Shown here in pieces: positions 26,898 through 35,359 of a stretch of 64,000 nt of DNA. This DNA is from CAVQWT01 sp963810815. GTDB lineage: Bacteria; Pseudomonadota; Gammaproteobacteria; Burkholderiales; Casimicrobiaceae. The stretch lies in NCBI GenBank assembly GCA_963810815.1, contig CAWEPB010000007.1:1298386-1362385 (forward strand), in the 5' to 3' direction. The translations under genes and the position numbers were made by a program. Each line of letters opens with the position of its first letter. Positions within the stretch are counted from its first letter, which is position 1. A model generated the notes under the pieces. That model made no database searches, was not told where the DNA came from, and saw nothing but the letters and a program-made list of their open reading frames with translations.

Positions 26898-28073
26898 ATG
26901 ACCCAGAATCCGATCAGTCCGGTCTCCGAGCCGCGCCACGACGACCGCACCTCCCGCACCGACGACGAGCACGTCGTCGACATGGTGCTGCTGCCGCCGC
27001 CGGAGCACCTCATCCGCTTCTTCCCGATCCAGGGCACACCGGTCGAGGCGCTCGTCGCCGGCACCCGCAGCCGCATCCGGAAGATCCTCAAGGGCAAGGA
27101 CGACCGCCTCCTCGTCGTCGTCGGACCCTGCTCGATCCACGACCCGGTGGCCGCCCTCGACTACGCGAGGCGCCTCGCCGTCGAGCGCGAGCGCGCGGCC
27201 GACACGCTCGAGATCGTGATGCGGGTCTACTTCGAGAAGCCCCGCACGACGGTCGGCTGGAAGGGCCTGATCAACGATCCCTGGCTCGACGAAAGCTATC
27301 GCATCAGCGAGGGGCTGCGGATCGCCCGCCAGCTCCTGATCGACATCGGCCGGCTGGGCGTGCCCTCGGGAAGCGAGCTGCTCGACACCATTTCGCCGCA
27401 GTACATCGGCGACCTGATCGCGTGGGGCGCGATCGGTGCACGCACCACCGAAAGCCAGGTGCACCGCGAACTCGCGTCGGGCAGCTCGGCCCCGATCGGG
27501 TTCAAGAACGGCACCGACGGAAACGTGAAGATCGCCTGCGACGCCATCCAGTCGGCTTCCCGCGCCCACCATTTCCTGGGGGTCCACAAGAGCGGCCAGG
27601 TCGCGATGATCCGCACGCGCGGCAATCCGGACTGCCACATCATCCTGCGCGGTGGCGCCGCGCCGAACTACGACGAGGCGAGCGTCGCCGCGGCCTGCCA
27701 CGCCCTCGAGCGCTCCGGACTCTCCGCGTCGCTGATGGTCGATTGCTCGCACGCCAACTGCGGCAAGCAGCACGAGCGGCAGCTGGACGTGGTGCGGGAG
27801 ATCGCCCGCCAGGTCGATGGCGGCAGCCGGCGCGTCTTCGGCGCGATGATCGAGAGCCACATCCACCCCGGGGCGCAGAAATTCACCGCGGGCCGCGACG
27901 ATCCCGCGAAGCTCGCCTACGGCACCAGCATCACCGATCCCTGCCTCGGCTGGGACGACACCGTCGAGGCGCTGCACACGTTGAGCGAGGCGGTTCGCCG
28001 CCGCCGGGCGCGGGCCGACGTCAGCCCCGCAGGAGCAGGTACAGACCCAGCCCCACCATCGCCAGGCCGCTGA
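26898..28073 (+). CDS. aroG: Class I 3-deoxy-7-phosphoheptulonate synthase
   Basis: A 391-residue DAHP synthase that condenses PEP and erythrose 4-phosphate, the first shikimate step. Catalytic signatures are LLVVVGPCSIHDPVAA, RVYFEKPRTTVGWKGLINDP, GARTTESQVHRELASG and HIILRGG. It resembles AroG and AroF; the feedback-inhibitor class cannot be told here. The C-terminus is extended past the usual AVRRRR end by about 20 residues. That tail overlaps the convergent gene by 53 bases. It may be the result of a lost stop codon. Confidence 0.93.
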   Translation: MTQNPISPVSEPRHDDRTSRTDDEHVVDMVLLPPPEHLIRFFPIQGTPVEALVAGTRSRIRKILKGKDDRLLVVVGPCSIHDPVAALDYARRLAVERERAADTLEIVMRVYFEKPRTTVGWKGLINDPWLDESYRISEGLRIARQLLIDIGRLGVPSGSELLDTISPQYIGDLIAWGAIGARTTESQVHRELASGSSAPIGFKNGTDGNVKIACDAIQSASRAHHFLGVHKSGQVAMIRTRGNPDCHIILRGGAAPNYDEASVAAACHALERSGLSASLMVDCSHANCGKQHERQLDVVREIARQVDGGSRRVFGAMIESHIHPGAQKFTAGRDDPAKLAYGTSITDPCLGWDDTVEALHTLSEAVRRRRARADVSPAGAGTDPAPPSPGR

Positions 28074-29247
28074 TCAGCTTCAGCCAGCGGCCCTCGTTCT
28101 CCTGCAGGCGGTGCCGCGACAGCGTGACCACGCCGATGGTCAGCACGACGACGTCGTCCAGCATGTACGCGGCGATGTACAGCAGCAGGTAGCCGTAGTA
28201 CGCCGCCGGCTCGAGCTCCTTCAGGGTCAGGATCCGGGTGAACAGCGCGGGGAAGCCCGACGTGCAGAGGAATTCGACGACCTGCACCAGCAGGCCCAGG
28301 ATGACGGTGCCGAGCAGCGCGGCGATCATGTTCTCGGCGTGCAGGATTCCGCGCAGCCGCGCATAGATCCCCGGCTTTGCGCTCGCGGGAATCGACAACG
28401 ACACGCCGCGGCCCAGCGTCCGCCAATCCTTGAGGTTGATGGCGCCCGCGACGATGGCAATGGCGGCGATGACGAGTTCCGAGGCGCGCGAGAGTCCGAT
28501 GAACAGGAACAGGTTGAGCCACGCCGCCATCATGGCGAAGTAGCTGATGCCCTGGATGAGGACGAAGGTGCCGGCGATCGCGGCCATCCGCCGCCGGTCG
28601 TTCAGCGGTGCCAGCAGCGAGATCATCAGGATCAGCACCCACATCGAGCACGGGTTCAGGCCGTCCAGCAGGCCCATGACGAGGGTGAACATCGGCAGGC
28701 CGACATCGTCGAGCGCGATCGTCCGCCCGAACATCGTGACCTCGAACTCCGACCGGTCCGATCCCGTCTGCGCCTCCGGACCCGCCGCGCAGGACAGTCC
28801 TTCCTCGGCCTCGCACGCGGCGGACGCTCCCGGCCCGGCGGCCGGCGTCCCGGGCGCCGCTTCGCCACCTGCCCGATGGGCCAGTGCGCTGCGGATCAGC
28901 TGGTCGGTGTTCGCCTCGGGCGAGTAGCCGACGATCAGCTGTCCGCCGACGTACACCGCCGGCACGCGGACGTCGCCGCTGCCCTGCGCCTTCGCGATCT
29001 CCTTCAGGCGCGCGAGCGCCGCGGGCTCCCGGCCGACGTCGCGGACGACGATCACGAGTCGCGGCTGCTCGCGGCCGAGCGCGACGAGAAAGGCCTCGGC
29101 CTTGGCGCAGTGCGGGCACCCCTCGCGGACGAAGGCCTCGACGTCGGCCGACGCCAGCGCGGACGGCGGGATCGCGAGCGTCACCAGCGCCGACCACAGC
29201 AGGAGCAGCAGCGACGCGCGCCGCATTGACGATCGAACGCTGTGCAT
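28021..29247 (-). CDS. Glutaredoxin-like domain fused to DsbD/CcdA-like membrane protein
   Basis: A roughly 408-residue exported protein. A signal peptide (MRRASLLLLLWSALVTLA) precedes a glutaredoxin-like domain with the redox motif GCPHCAKAEAF. An Ala/Gly-rich linker leads into at least six hydrophobic segments such as FTLVMGLLDGLNPCSMWVLILMI, MIAALLGTVILGLLVQVVEFL and YLLLYIAAYMLDDVVVLTIG. It should move reducing equivalents across the inner membrane, like DsbD or CcdA. The NPCS and EFLCTSGFP cysteines fit the transmembrane pair. The start is uncertain: I used M at 29247; 29226 and 29307 are alternatives. Confidence 0.75.
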   Translation of the reverse strand: MHSVRSSMRRASLLLLLWSALVTLAIPPSALASADVEAFVREGCPHCAKAEAFLVALGREQPRLVIVVRDVGREPAALARLKEIAKAQGSGDVRVPAVYVGGQLIVGYSPEANTDQLIRSALAHRAGGEAAPGTPAAGPGASAACEAEEGLSCAAGPEAQTGSDRSEFEVTMFGRTIALDDVGLPMFTLVMGLLDGLNPCSMWVLILMISLLAPLNDRRRMAAIAGTFVLIQGISYFAMMAAWLNLFLFIGLSRASELVIAAIAIVAGAINLKDWRTLGRGVSLSIPASAKPGIYARLRGILHAENMIAALLGTVILGLLVQVVEFLCTSGFPALFTRILTLKELEPAAYYGYLLLYIAAYMLDDVVVLTIGVVTLSRHRLQENEGRWLKLISGLAMVGLGLYLLLRG

Positions 29248-29526
29248 GGGCTTGGGGCCCGCCGTGTACGCCGGTCGCGTCCCGCGGGCCCCCGGTGCCT
29301 GATTCAAGTGACGATTTTACCCGCCGCAAGGCGCCCCACCGGCGCGGGTTCCTTGCGCCCGATCAATCCGCGTCACTTTCGCCGGCGTCGATCCGGACTC
29401 GGCGAACGCCACGGCGGCGGCGATCCGCACCGGCGCAGGGCGGGCGATCGGCATGGCGATGGACGTCGCGAGCGAAAGTAAGGGTCGATGCGAGGATGGC
29501 CGCGACGGTCGCGTAGAATTGCGGGC

Positions 29527-31138
29527 ATGGCCACGGTAGAACTGGTGCTCGCTCTGCTCGCGGCCGTCACGCTCGGCGGCGCGATCGTCAAGTGGACACC
29601 CTTTCCGCTGCCGATCCTGCTGGTGATCGTCGGCGCCGCGATGTCGTTCGTGTCGGGTTTCGACGCCATCCGGATCGACCCGCAGCTCTTCCTGCTGCTG
29701 TTCATCCCGCCGATCCTGTTCGCCGACGCCTACGCGCTGCCCCGCCGCGACTTCGTCCGTGTGCTGAAGCCGGTGCTGCTGCTCGCGCTGGGCCTGGTCG
29801 TGCTGACGGTGGTCGCGATCGGGTACCTGCTGCACTGGATGATCCCGGAATTGCCGCTGGCCGTCGCCTTCACGCTCGGCGCGATCGTCTCGCCCACCGA
29901 CGCCGTGGCCACCGTCGCCACGACCGAGACGCTGCCGCTGCCGGCGCGCGTCGTCCACATCGTCAACGCGGAGAGCCTGCTCAATGACGCGTCGGGCCTC
30001 GTGGCGTTCAAGCTCGCCGTCGCCGCGGCGGCCACGGGCCTGTTCTCGTCGGCGCAGGTCGCCGCCGACTTCGTGGTGCTGTCGGGCGGCGGCATCGCCG
30101 TCGGCATCGCGCTCGAGTGGCTCGGCCGCCGGCTCTGGCGACGCCTGCTGCGCCACCGGGCCGGCGACCTCACCGTGCAGTCGCTGCTGACGATCCTGAT
30201 CGCCTACGCCGCGTACATCGTCGCCGAGGCGCTCCACGTCTCGGGCATCCTCGCGGTCGTCGCCGCGGGCCTGTGGGCGAGCGGCCAGGAGTTGATGGAA
30301 CTCACTCCCGAGGCGCGACGGCACCTGCGAGTGGTGTGGCGGGTCGTGCAGTTCGTCCTCAACGGATTGGTGTTCGTGCTGCTGGGCCTGCAGCTGCGCA
30401 CCATGATCGCCGGCGTGTCGGCGTACGGGCCGCTGGAACTCGCGCAGTACGCGATCGTGCTCTGGCTCGCCCTGATGGCGCTGCGCCTCGCGTGGGTCTA
30501 CGCGTCCGCGTACCTGCGGTTCCGCACGCACTGGGGCTGGACGGGCGACCGCAGGGGCCCGGATCCGCGCCGGGTGTTCCTGGTCGGCTGGGCGGCGGTC
30601 CGCGGCTCGATCACGCTGGCAACCGCGCTTGTCGGTGCCCTACCTGACCTCCGCCGGCATGCCGTTCCCCTACCGCGACCTGGTCGTCTTTCTCGCCGCG
30701 TCGACGATCATCCTGACCCTCGCGCTGAACGGCGTGCCGCTGCCCTGGCTCATCCGCAAGCTGGCCGTCGAAGGCGACGACGGCACCGCCGTCGAGGAAC
30801 AGACGGCGCGGATCGAGACCGCGCGCGCCGGCGCCCGCGCGGTCGAGCGCGCGCTCACCACGCTGGTGCAGCCCGAGGACGTCCTCTTCGGCAACCAGCT
30901 GCTGCGCGAGTACCAGGGCCGCATCGAGTTGCACGGGTCCGACCCGGTGCAGTCCGAGGCGCGCAGCCTGCGCGTTTCCACGCGGCGGCAATTGCGGCTC
31001 GCCGCCATCGCGGCCGAGCGTGCGAAGCTGTACGAGATGCGCGACCGGGACGTCATCAACGACGAGACCCGGCGGGTCATCGACTCCGAGCTCGACGAGC
31101 GCGAGATCCTGGCCTCGTCCACCACGTCGCGGGGGTGA
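29527..31138 (+). pseudogene. CPA1-type Na+/H+ antiporter, split by an extra base
   Basis: A membrane antiporter of about 536 residues. N-terminal segments include LPILLVIVGAAMSFVSG and the conserved LGAIVSPTDAVA and NAESLLNDASGLVAFK motifs of CPA1 exchangers. Reading leaves frame near 30629. Removing one T from the CTT there restores ALSVPYLTSAGMPFPYRDLVVF and runs to the stop at 31138, ending in a charged cytoplasmic tail. I treat this as one gene broken by a single inserted base, possibly a sequencing artefact. The start ATG is at 29527. Confidence 0.82.
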
Positions 31139-31214
31139 TCGGCGCCGCCGGGCCTTCTCCCGGGACCGCGCTCGGCGCCCCCGGCCGCCGGCGCTCGGTG
31201 GCGCCGGGCGACGG

Positions 31215-32433
31215 TCAGTTTTCTCTGCGCAGCAGCGCGGCGATGCGCCGGAACTGCCATCGCGGGTCGTAGCGCTCCGCGATTCCGGGGGGAAAGGCCA
31301 TGTTCCACGGTATGCGGACGAGCTTGGCCGCCGGCGTTCCCGGCGCCAGCAGCGCATTGAAGATGCCCTGCGCGTGCCACGATCCGATGTAGCGCGGGAA
31401 CGGCACGCCCCGCGATCAGGTGGTCATCCAGAATGCGATGGATGATCCTCGCCTCGATCGCTCCCAACTTCCGCCGCCTTCGCGCAAGCCGCGACAGGAA
31501 CGGGGACACCTCCGGGCAAAGTCCGCGGCGCGAAAGCAGGGTCAGCATCAGGTCGAGCGCGGTGGCGGTCGTGTCGTTGTCGACGCTGTGCACGAGCGCA
31601 TCCCAGTCGAACGCAGTCCCCACCGAGTTCAGCAGGTAGACCGCGTCGAAGAGCGGGACGGCAAGGGTCGGATGGATCGCGTTGCCGGACAGGTCGCGCA
31701 GCCAGCCGGTCGCCAGATACGCAAGCTGGAACTCGGGCGTGAACCGGAACACGGGCCGGCCGGCGAAGGTCGACGGCACCGACTGCTCGAGGATGCGGGA
31801 CGGGCTGAACAGCGTGCCGTCGATGCCCGCGTCGGCGGGGAACAGCGCGACATGGATCTCGGTCCAGGCGTGCCGGCGGGGGTGGTGCAACGGTATGCCG
31901 TGGTGCGCACCGTCGCGCGGCTGGACGTTCGACACCCGCTGGTGCCCGCGGCGCAGGAGTTCGGCTTCCACCGCCTCGGCCGCCTGCGCCGGGACCAGGA
32001 TGTCGATGTCGCCCATCGGCCGCAGGTGCGCCGCCGGGTAATGCTGGTCGCTGATCGATATTCCCTTGAGCAGCGTCGCGCGGGCGCCCAGGGCAGCGCA
32101 GACGTCGATGACCTCGGCCGCGACCTCGATGCGGTTGGCATGCCGGACCTGGGCCGCCAGGTCGGCGCCGCGAAGCGGCTCGCGGCAGCCGTCCGGCACC
32201 TGGACGAGCCCTTCGCGCAAGGCGAGGTGGAGCAACGGTGCGAGTCCCGCATCCTGTACGTACCGGACCTGCCGTTCGTCGGCCGGCAACACCGGCGAAG
32301 CCGGGAATGTGTGCACAATGCCTGCGTCCTGTTGCCGCATAGCAAAGGTCAACAAATCACCGAGGAGCGAAGGCGTCAATCTGCGCTCCGGGGGTCGAGT
32401 CGATGTATCTTTTCCGGTCGGGCATGTTCGCAT
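31215..32433 (-). pseudogene. Nucleotidyltransferase family protein (NTP_transf_5 type), split by an extra base
   Basis: This looks like an about 400-residue member of the uncharacterised nucleotidyltransferase family PF14907. It shows GARATLLKGISISDQHYPA, HLRPMGDIDILV (the metal-binding DxD) and HHGIPLHHPRRHAWTEIHVALF. The frame breaks at a four-C run, 31408-31411. Removing one base joins it to a C-terminal piece beginning VPFPRYIGSWHAQGI and ending at 31215. Such proteins are often found with PqqD-like and HprK-like genes in peptide-tailoring clusters, as here, where the PqqD gene is divergent across about 180 bases. It may transfer a nucleotide to a small molecule or peptide; the substrate is unknown. 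The start is uncertain: 32433 was chosen. Confidence 0.7.
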
Positions 32434-32569
32434 GGTACACGGGGCCGCAACACCATGAAAAATTGCAGTTTTCAACTATGTCAACGTCACGAAATGGTCG
32501 ATGGTGACGAAGACGGCGGCTTGCGACCCTCTCGTTCCTGAATGCTACAAGCCGATTCCGACCAGCGGA

Positions 32570-32598
32570 CTGGCATTTCGCCCCGTTATGACTATAGT
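32570..32598 (+). promoter_or_regulatory. Putative promoter of the PqqD-like gene
   Basis: CTGGCA (32570-32575) and TATAGT (32593-32598) are separated by 17 bases and match sigma-70 boxes at 4 and 5 of 6 positions. Transcription would begin only a few bases before the PqqD ATG at 32611. The intergenic region to the nucleotidyltransferase is relatively AT-rich for this genome. No evidence beyond the pattern. Confidence 0.35.
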
Positions 32599-32610
32599 GA
32601 TAGTTGAGAA

Positions 32611-32877
32611 ATGAAAATATTGCGGAAGAAAGTCGACACTCTGATGGTCCGCGAAGTCGGCGACGAAGTGGTGCTCCTCGATGTCGAGGCCGACAAGGTC
32701 CATCAGTTGAACGGTACCGCCAGTTCGATTTGGCGGATGTGCGAGCAGGCGGAGTCACCCGAGGCGATGGCCCGCGTGCTGGCGGAGCAGTACGACGTGC
32801 AGCCCGACGTGGCGCTGAAAGACGTGAACGAGACGCTGGAGAAGTTGCAGGCACTGAAGTTGCTTGTCAGTGGCTAG
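32611..32877 (+). CDS. PqqD family protein (peptide-binding RRE-like)
   Basis: An 88-residue protein of the PqqD (PF05402) type. The hallmark segment is DEVVLLDVEADKVHQLNGTASSIWRMCEQ, followed by a helical C-terminal part. PqqD-like proteins are recognition elements that bind the leader of a peptide substrate and present it to a modifying enzyme. Here the candidate substrate is one or both of the small peptide genes directly downstream. A weak GTTGAG site precedes the ATG. Part of a locus with a nucleotidyltransferase and an HprK-like kinase. Confidence 0.85.
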   Translation: MKILRKKVDTLMVREVGDEVVLLDVEADKVHQLNGTASSIWRMCEQAESPEAMARVLAEQYDVQPDVALKDVNETLEKLQALKLLVSG

Positions 32878-32934
32878 TCGCGAGACAGCGGCGCTGCAAC
32901 GGGACACGCCGATTCACCTTTGACAGGATTGATC

Positions 32935-33117
32935 ATGAGCAAGAAGCCTCCCAGACCCGATTCGAAGTCTCGCCGTGAGTTCGTCAAGAAGGCAGCCTAC
33001 ATCGCGCCGGCGATACTGACGCTGCAAGCCGCGTCGTCGGTAGCCAAAGCCGGCTCGGTCAAGCCGACGCCTGCCGAAACCGGCTACAGCATCAGCCTTC
33101 CGCGCAATCCTGGTTGA
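32935..33117 (+). CDS. Small peptide A with twin-arginine-like leader
   Basis: A 60-residue peptide. Residues 12-19 are SRREFVKK, close to the twin-arginine SRRxFLK pattern. A hydrophobic stretch of about 18 residues (AAYIAPAILTL and on) and an AKA|G cleavage-like site near residue 40 follow. The last 21 residues are Pro/Ser/Thr-rich with a single Tyr. The leader is shared with peptide B (32 of the first 43 residues identical) and the tails are not. It may be a Tat-exported mini-protein or a modified peptide precursor. The start MSKKPP is at 32935; a frame five codons longer lacks similarity. Confidence 0.75.
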   Translation: MSKKPPRPDSKSRREFVKKAAYIAPAILTLQAASSVAKAGSVKPTPAETGYSISLPRNPG

Positions 33118-33529
33118 TCGCGTTTCGACCAGCGTGAGTTGACCATCGGGCGCTACCGCAGATAGCGCGGTACGCTCGTACGGTGGCTCCGGCAGTATCC
33201 AGGGCGCTCTTTCCGATCGCCCGGGTGGGGGAATATCCATCCTCGATGGTGCCCCGCACCAATGGCGCACCGCAGAGCGCCTCCCCGTTTTCTCCCCACT
33301 GATCCGACCCCCCCGGCACTACCTCGGGGCCGGATCGCCCGCTTGCACCCCCGACTCCGCCGGAAGTCGTGCAGCCGCCAACTGCCGCATCGACGGGGGC
33401 TTCCCATCCCGCCGGACTGGTGCTAACGTCGCCCGACGCTCGTTGCCCCTCAAGCGGCGCGCGTCCGCCGGCACAGGCGTTTGCGGCGCCAAGCGTTCCC
33501 CCGACTGCATCTTCACTCGGAGTGCCCAT
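33118..33529. other. Gap between the two small peptide genes
   Basis: 412 bases with no gene I can support. The plus strand has a Pro/Ser/Thr-rich open stretch interrupted by one TGA, and the minus strand has a 145-codon Gly/Ala-rich frame. Both are plausible shadows of composition. Neither contains a leader like that of peptides A or B. A broken third peptide or an extended tail of peptide A cannot be excluded. Confidence 0.4.
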
Positions 33530-33733
33530 ATGGACAAAAAGCCATCCAGCCCCGACTCGAATTCGCGCCGCGAGTTCGTCCGGAAATCAGCCTACCTCGC
33601 GCCGGCCATCCTGACACTTTCGGCCGGAGCGTCGGTGGCCAAGGCGGGTTCGGCCAAGGGCGGGAACCCCAAGGGTAAAGATCCTGAAGAGCGTGGAAAG
33701 CCGCCGGGCCCGCCGCGCGGTCGAAGGGATTGA
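33530..33733 (+). CDS. Small peptide B with twin-arginine-like leader
   Basis: A 67-residue paralogue of peptide A. The leader is MDKKPSSPDSNSRREFVRK, then SAYLAPAILTL and SVAKAGS, giving the same order: charged start, RR, hydrophobic core, AKA|G. The remaining 28 residues are different from A: Gly, Lys, Pro and Arg rich, strongly basic, ending GPPRGRRD, with no Cys. Conserved leader plus free tail is a pattern seen in precursor peptides with PqqD-type partners. It could also be a Tat signal on a short mature peptide. An HprK-like kinase follows after about 150 bases. Confidence 0.75.
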   Translation: MDKKPSSPDSNSRREFVRKSAYLAPAILTLSAGASVAKAGSAKGGNPKGKDPEERGKPPGPPRGRRD

Positions 33734-33883
33734 GCTGACAGACAGCTGATGGAGCGGGTGCCCCGGTCGATCGGGGCGTGGGTTCGCGCCGATTGACCGG
33801 CGTCGATCCCCATCGGAACCGGAGCGCCATCCGCCGCCCCGCCCTGAACCGCGCGCGGCGACCCGAAGCATCGGACCCGATTC

Positions 33884-34754
33884 TTGCTGTCCTTCCTGAT
33901 CCTGGGCTGCCATGTGCAGGTCGCAGGCGCCAGCGACGACGTCCGGCAACTGCTGCTGTCCACCCTCGGTGCCATGGCCGCGCCGGATCGGTCCGGCGCC
34001 CCCGACCTGCAGTACCGGATCGACGACGCGACCGATGACGCAGCCGACGCCGCGGCCTTTGTCCTGGGTCGCGACGGCTGCCCCGACCGCGAAGCGGACG
34101 ACCTCGACGACCTGCTGTTCCAGTTCGAAAAGGACGTCGTCCTGGAGCTGCAGCGACGTCGCAGCGACCTTTTCTTCCTTCACTCGGCGGTCCTCGAGTG
34201 GCGCGGCACGGGCCATCCTGCTCGCCGCGGATTCCGGTTCCGGGAAGTCCACGACCGCGTGGGGATTGCTGCATCACGGCTTTCGCTATCTCAGCGACGA
34301 GCTGGCCCCGATCGACCCGGAGGCGATGGTCGTTTGGCCCTACCCTCACGCGCTCTGCCTGAAGGGACGACCCGCTGCGCCGTACCCGCTGCCCCGTGAA
34401 ACGCTGGACCTGGGACGCACGCTCCACGTGCCGACGTCCGCGTTGCCTTCGCCGGCGCTGATTGCCGATCCGCTGCCGCTCGGCGCGCTGTTCTTCGTCC
34501 GGCACCGCCCGGAACTGGAGACGCCGCAGCTTCGCCGAATGGACCCGGCCGAAGCGGGCGTGCGTCTCTACGTGGTGGCGCTCAACGCCCTGGCGCATCC
34601 GAACCGCGGGCTCGACGCGGCGTTGCGGATTGCGTCGGGCATTCCCTGCTTCGAAGTCTGGACCACCGGCCTTCCGGCGTCCTGCGCCACGATCGGGGCG
34701 GCGGCCGAGGCAGCGCTCGGCGAACCCGGGAAGTCCCCCCGGATTCGCCGCTGA
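33884..34754 (+). pseudogene. HprK-like serine kinase, split by an extra base
   Basis: A roughly 290-residue protein resembling the HprK-related kinases that accompany PqqD-like proteins. The first part, from a TTG at 33884, contains LFQFEKDVVLELQRRRSDLFFLHSAVLEW. The second has the P-loop ADSGSGKST and HHGFRYLSDELAPID, followed by FFVRHRP and LNALAHPNRGLDAAL. The two lie in adjacent frames; the break is at a GGG run at 34210-34212, and dropping one G joins them. Such enzymes phosphorylate serine residues of peptides or small proteins. The start is unclear. Confidence 0.72.
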
Positions 34755-34814
34755 CCCGTCGGCCGGCCCGTTCCGGCAACGGATACGCAGGGACGCAGCT
34801 TGCCCCGCAATCGT

Positions 34815-35312
34815 TCAGCGTGACGGTTGCGCGACCGGGACGTCGATGATGCGCGGGATGTGCCCCGTTGCCGCGAGAAATCGCTCCAGATCGGCATGGG
34901 CGATGACCATCGTCGCGTCGTTGCGCAGCGGGTGCGCCTGCACCGCCACGGCGTCCCACAGCGTCCGGTCGATGACGAATTCGACGGCGCGGGCCGCATC
35001 GTTGACCAGGGCCAGCAGGCTGACGGACCCCGGCGTGATGCCGAGGTGCCGGAGGAGCCGGTCGGCAGAAGCGAAGCCGAGTCGCCCCGCGTCGAGCACC
35101 TCGCCCAGCGCGGCGAGGTCGACGGCACGCGCATGCGGCACCGTCACGAGCAGGTGGCGGCCGCCCTTCCGGTCCCGCAGGAACAGGTTCTTGGTCTTGG
35201 CGCCGGGCAAGGGAGGCACCAGGCGCTCGGACTCGGTGACGGTCATCACCGGAGGATGGGTGTGGCAGGCGGGGTCGATTCCGTGAGCGACGAGAAAGGC
35301 GGCGAGGTCCAT
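34815..35312 (-). CDS. YbaK/ProX-type aminoacyl-tRNA editing protein
   Basis: A 165-residue free-standing editing-domain protein of the YbaK/ProXp family, which removes mischarged amino acids such as Ala from tRNA-Pro in trans. Typical segments are HPPVMTVTESERLVPPLPGAKTKNLFLRDRKGG, LGFASADRLLRHLGITPGSVSLLALVND and a closing HPLRNDATMVIAH. The start ATG at 35312 follows kduD by about 50 bases on the same strand, perhaps within that operon by read-through. The exact mischarged target cannot be told. Confidence 0.88.
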   Translation of the reverse strand: MDLAAFLVAHGIDPACHTHPPVMTVTESERLVPPLPGAKTKNLFLRDRKGGRHLLVTVPHARAVDLAALGEVLDAGRLGFASADRLLRHLGITPGSVSLLALVNDAARAVEFVIDRTLWDAVAVQAHPLRNDATMVIAHADLERFLAATGHIPRIIDVPVAQPSR

Positions 35313-35359
35313 CAGCGCACCGTCACGGCGACGACGACCGAAGGCGTCGTGCGACGAAT

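Noticed and set aside
33092..33529. 145-codon minus-strand Gly/Ala-rich protein between the peptide genes
   Set aside because: No domain, no ribosome site, and it is antisense to equally open plus-strand sequence; kept only as an uncertain gap.
31215..34754. Lasso-peptide biosynthesis cluster
   Set aside because: PqqD, kinase and nucleotidyltransferase are reminiscent of it, but the cyclase and leader peptidase are missing and the peptides have a hydrophobic export-like leader.
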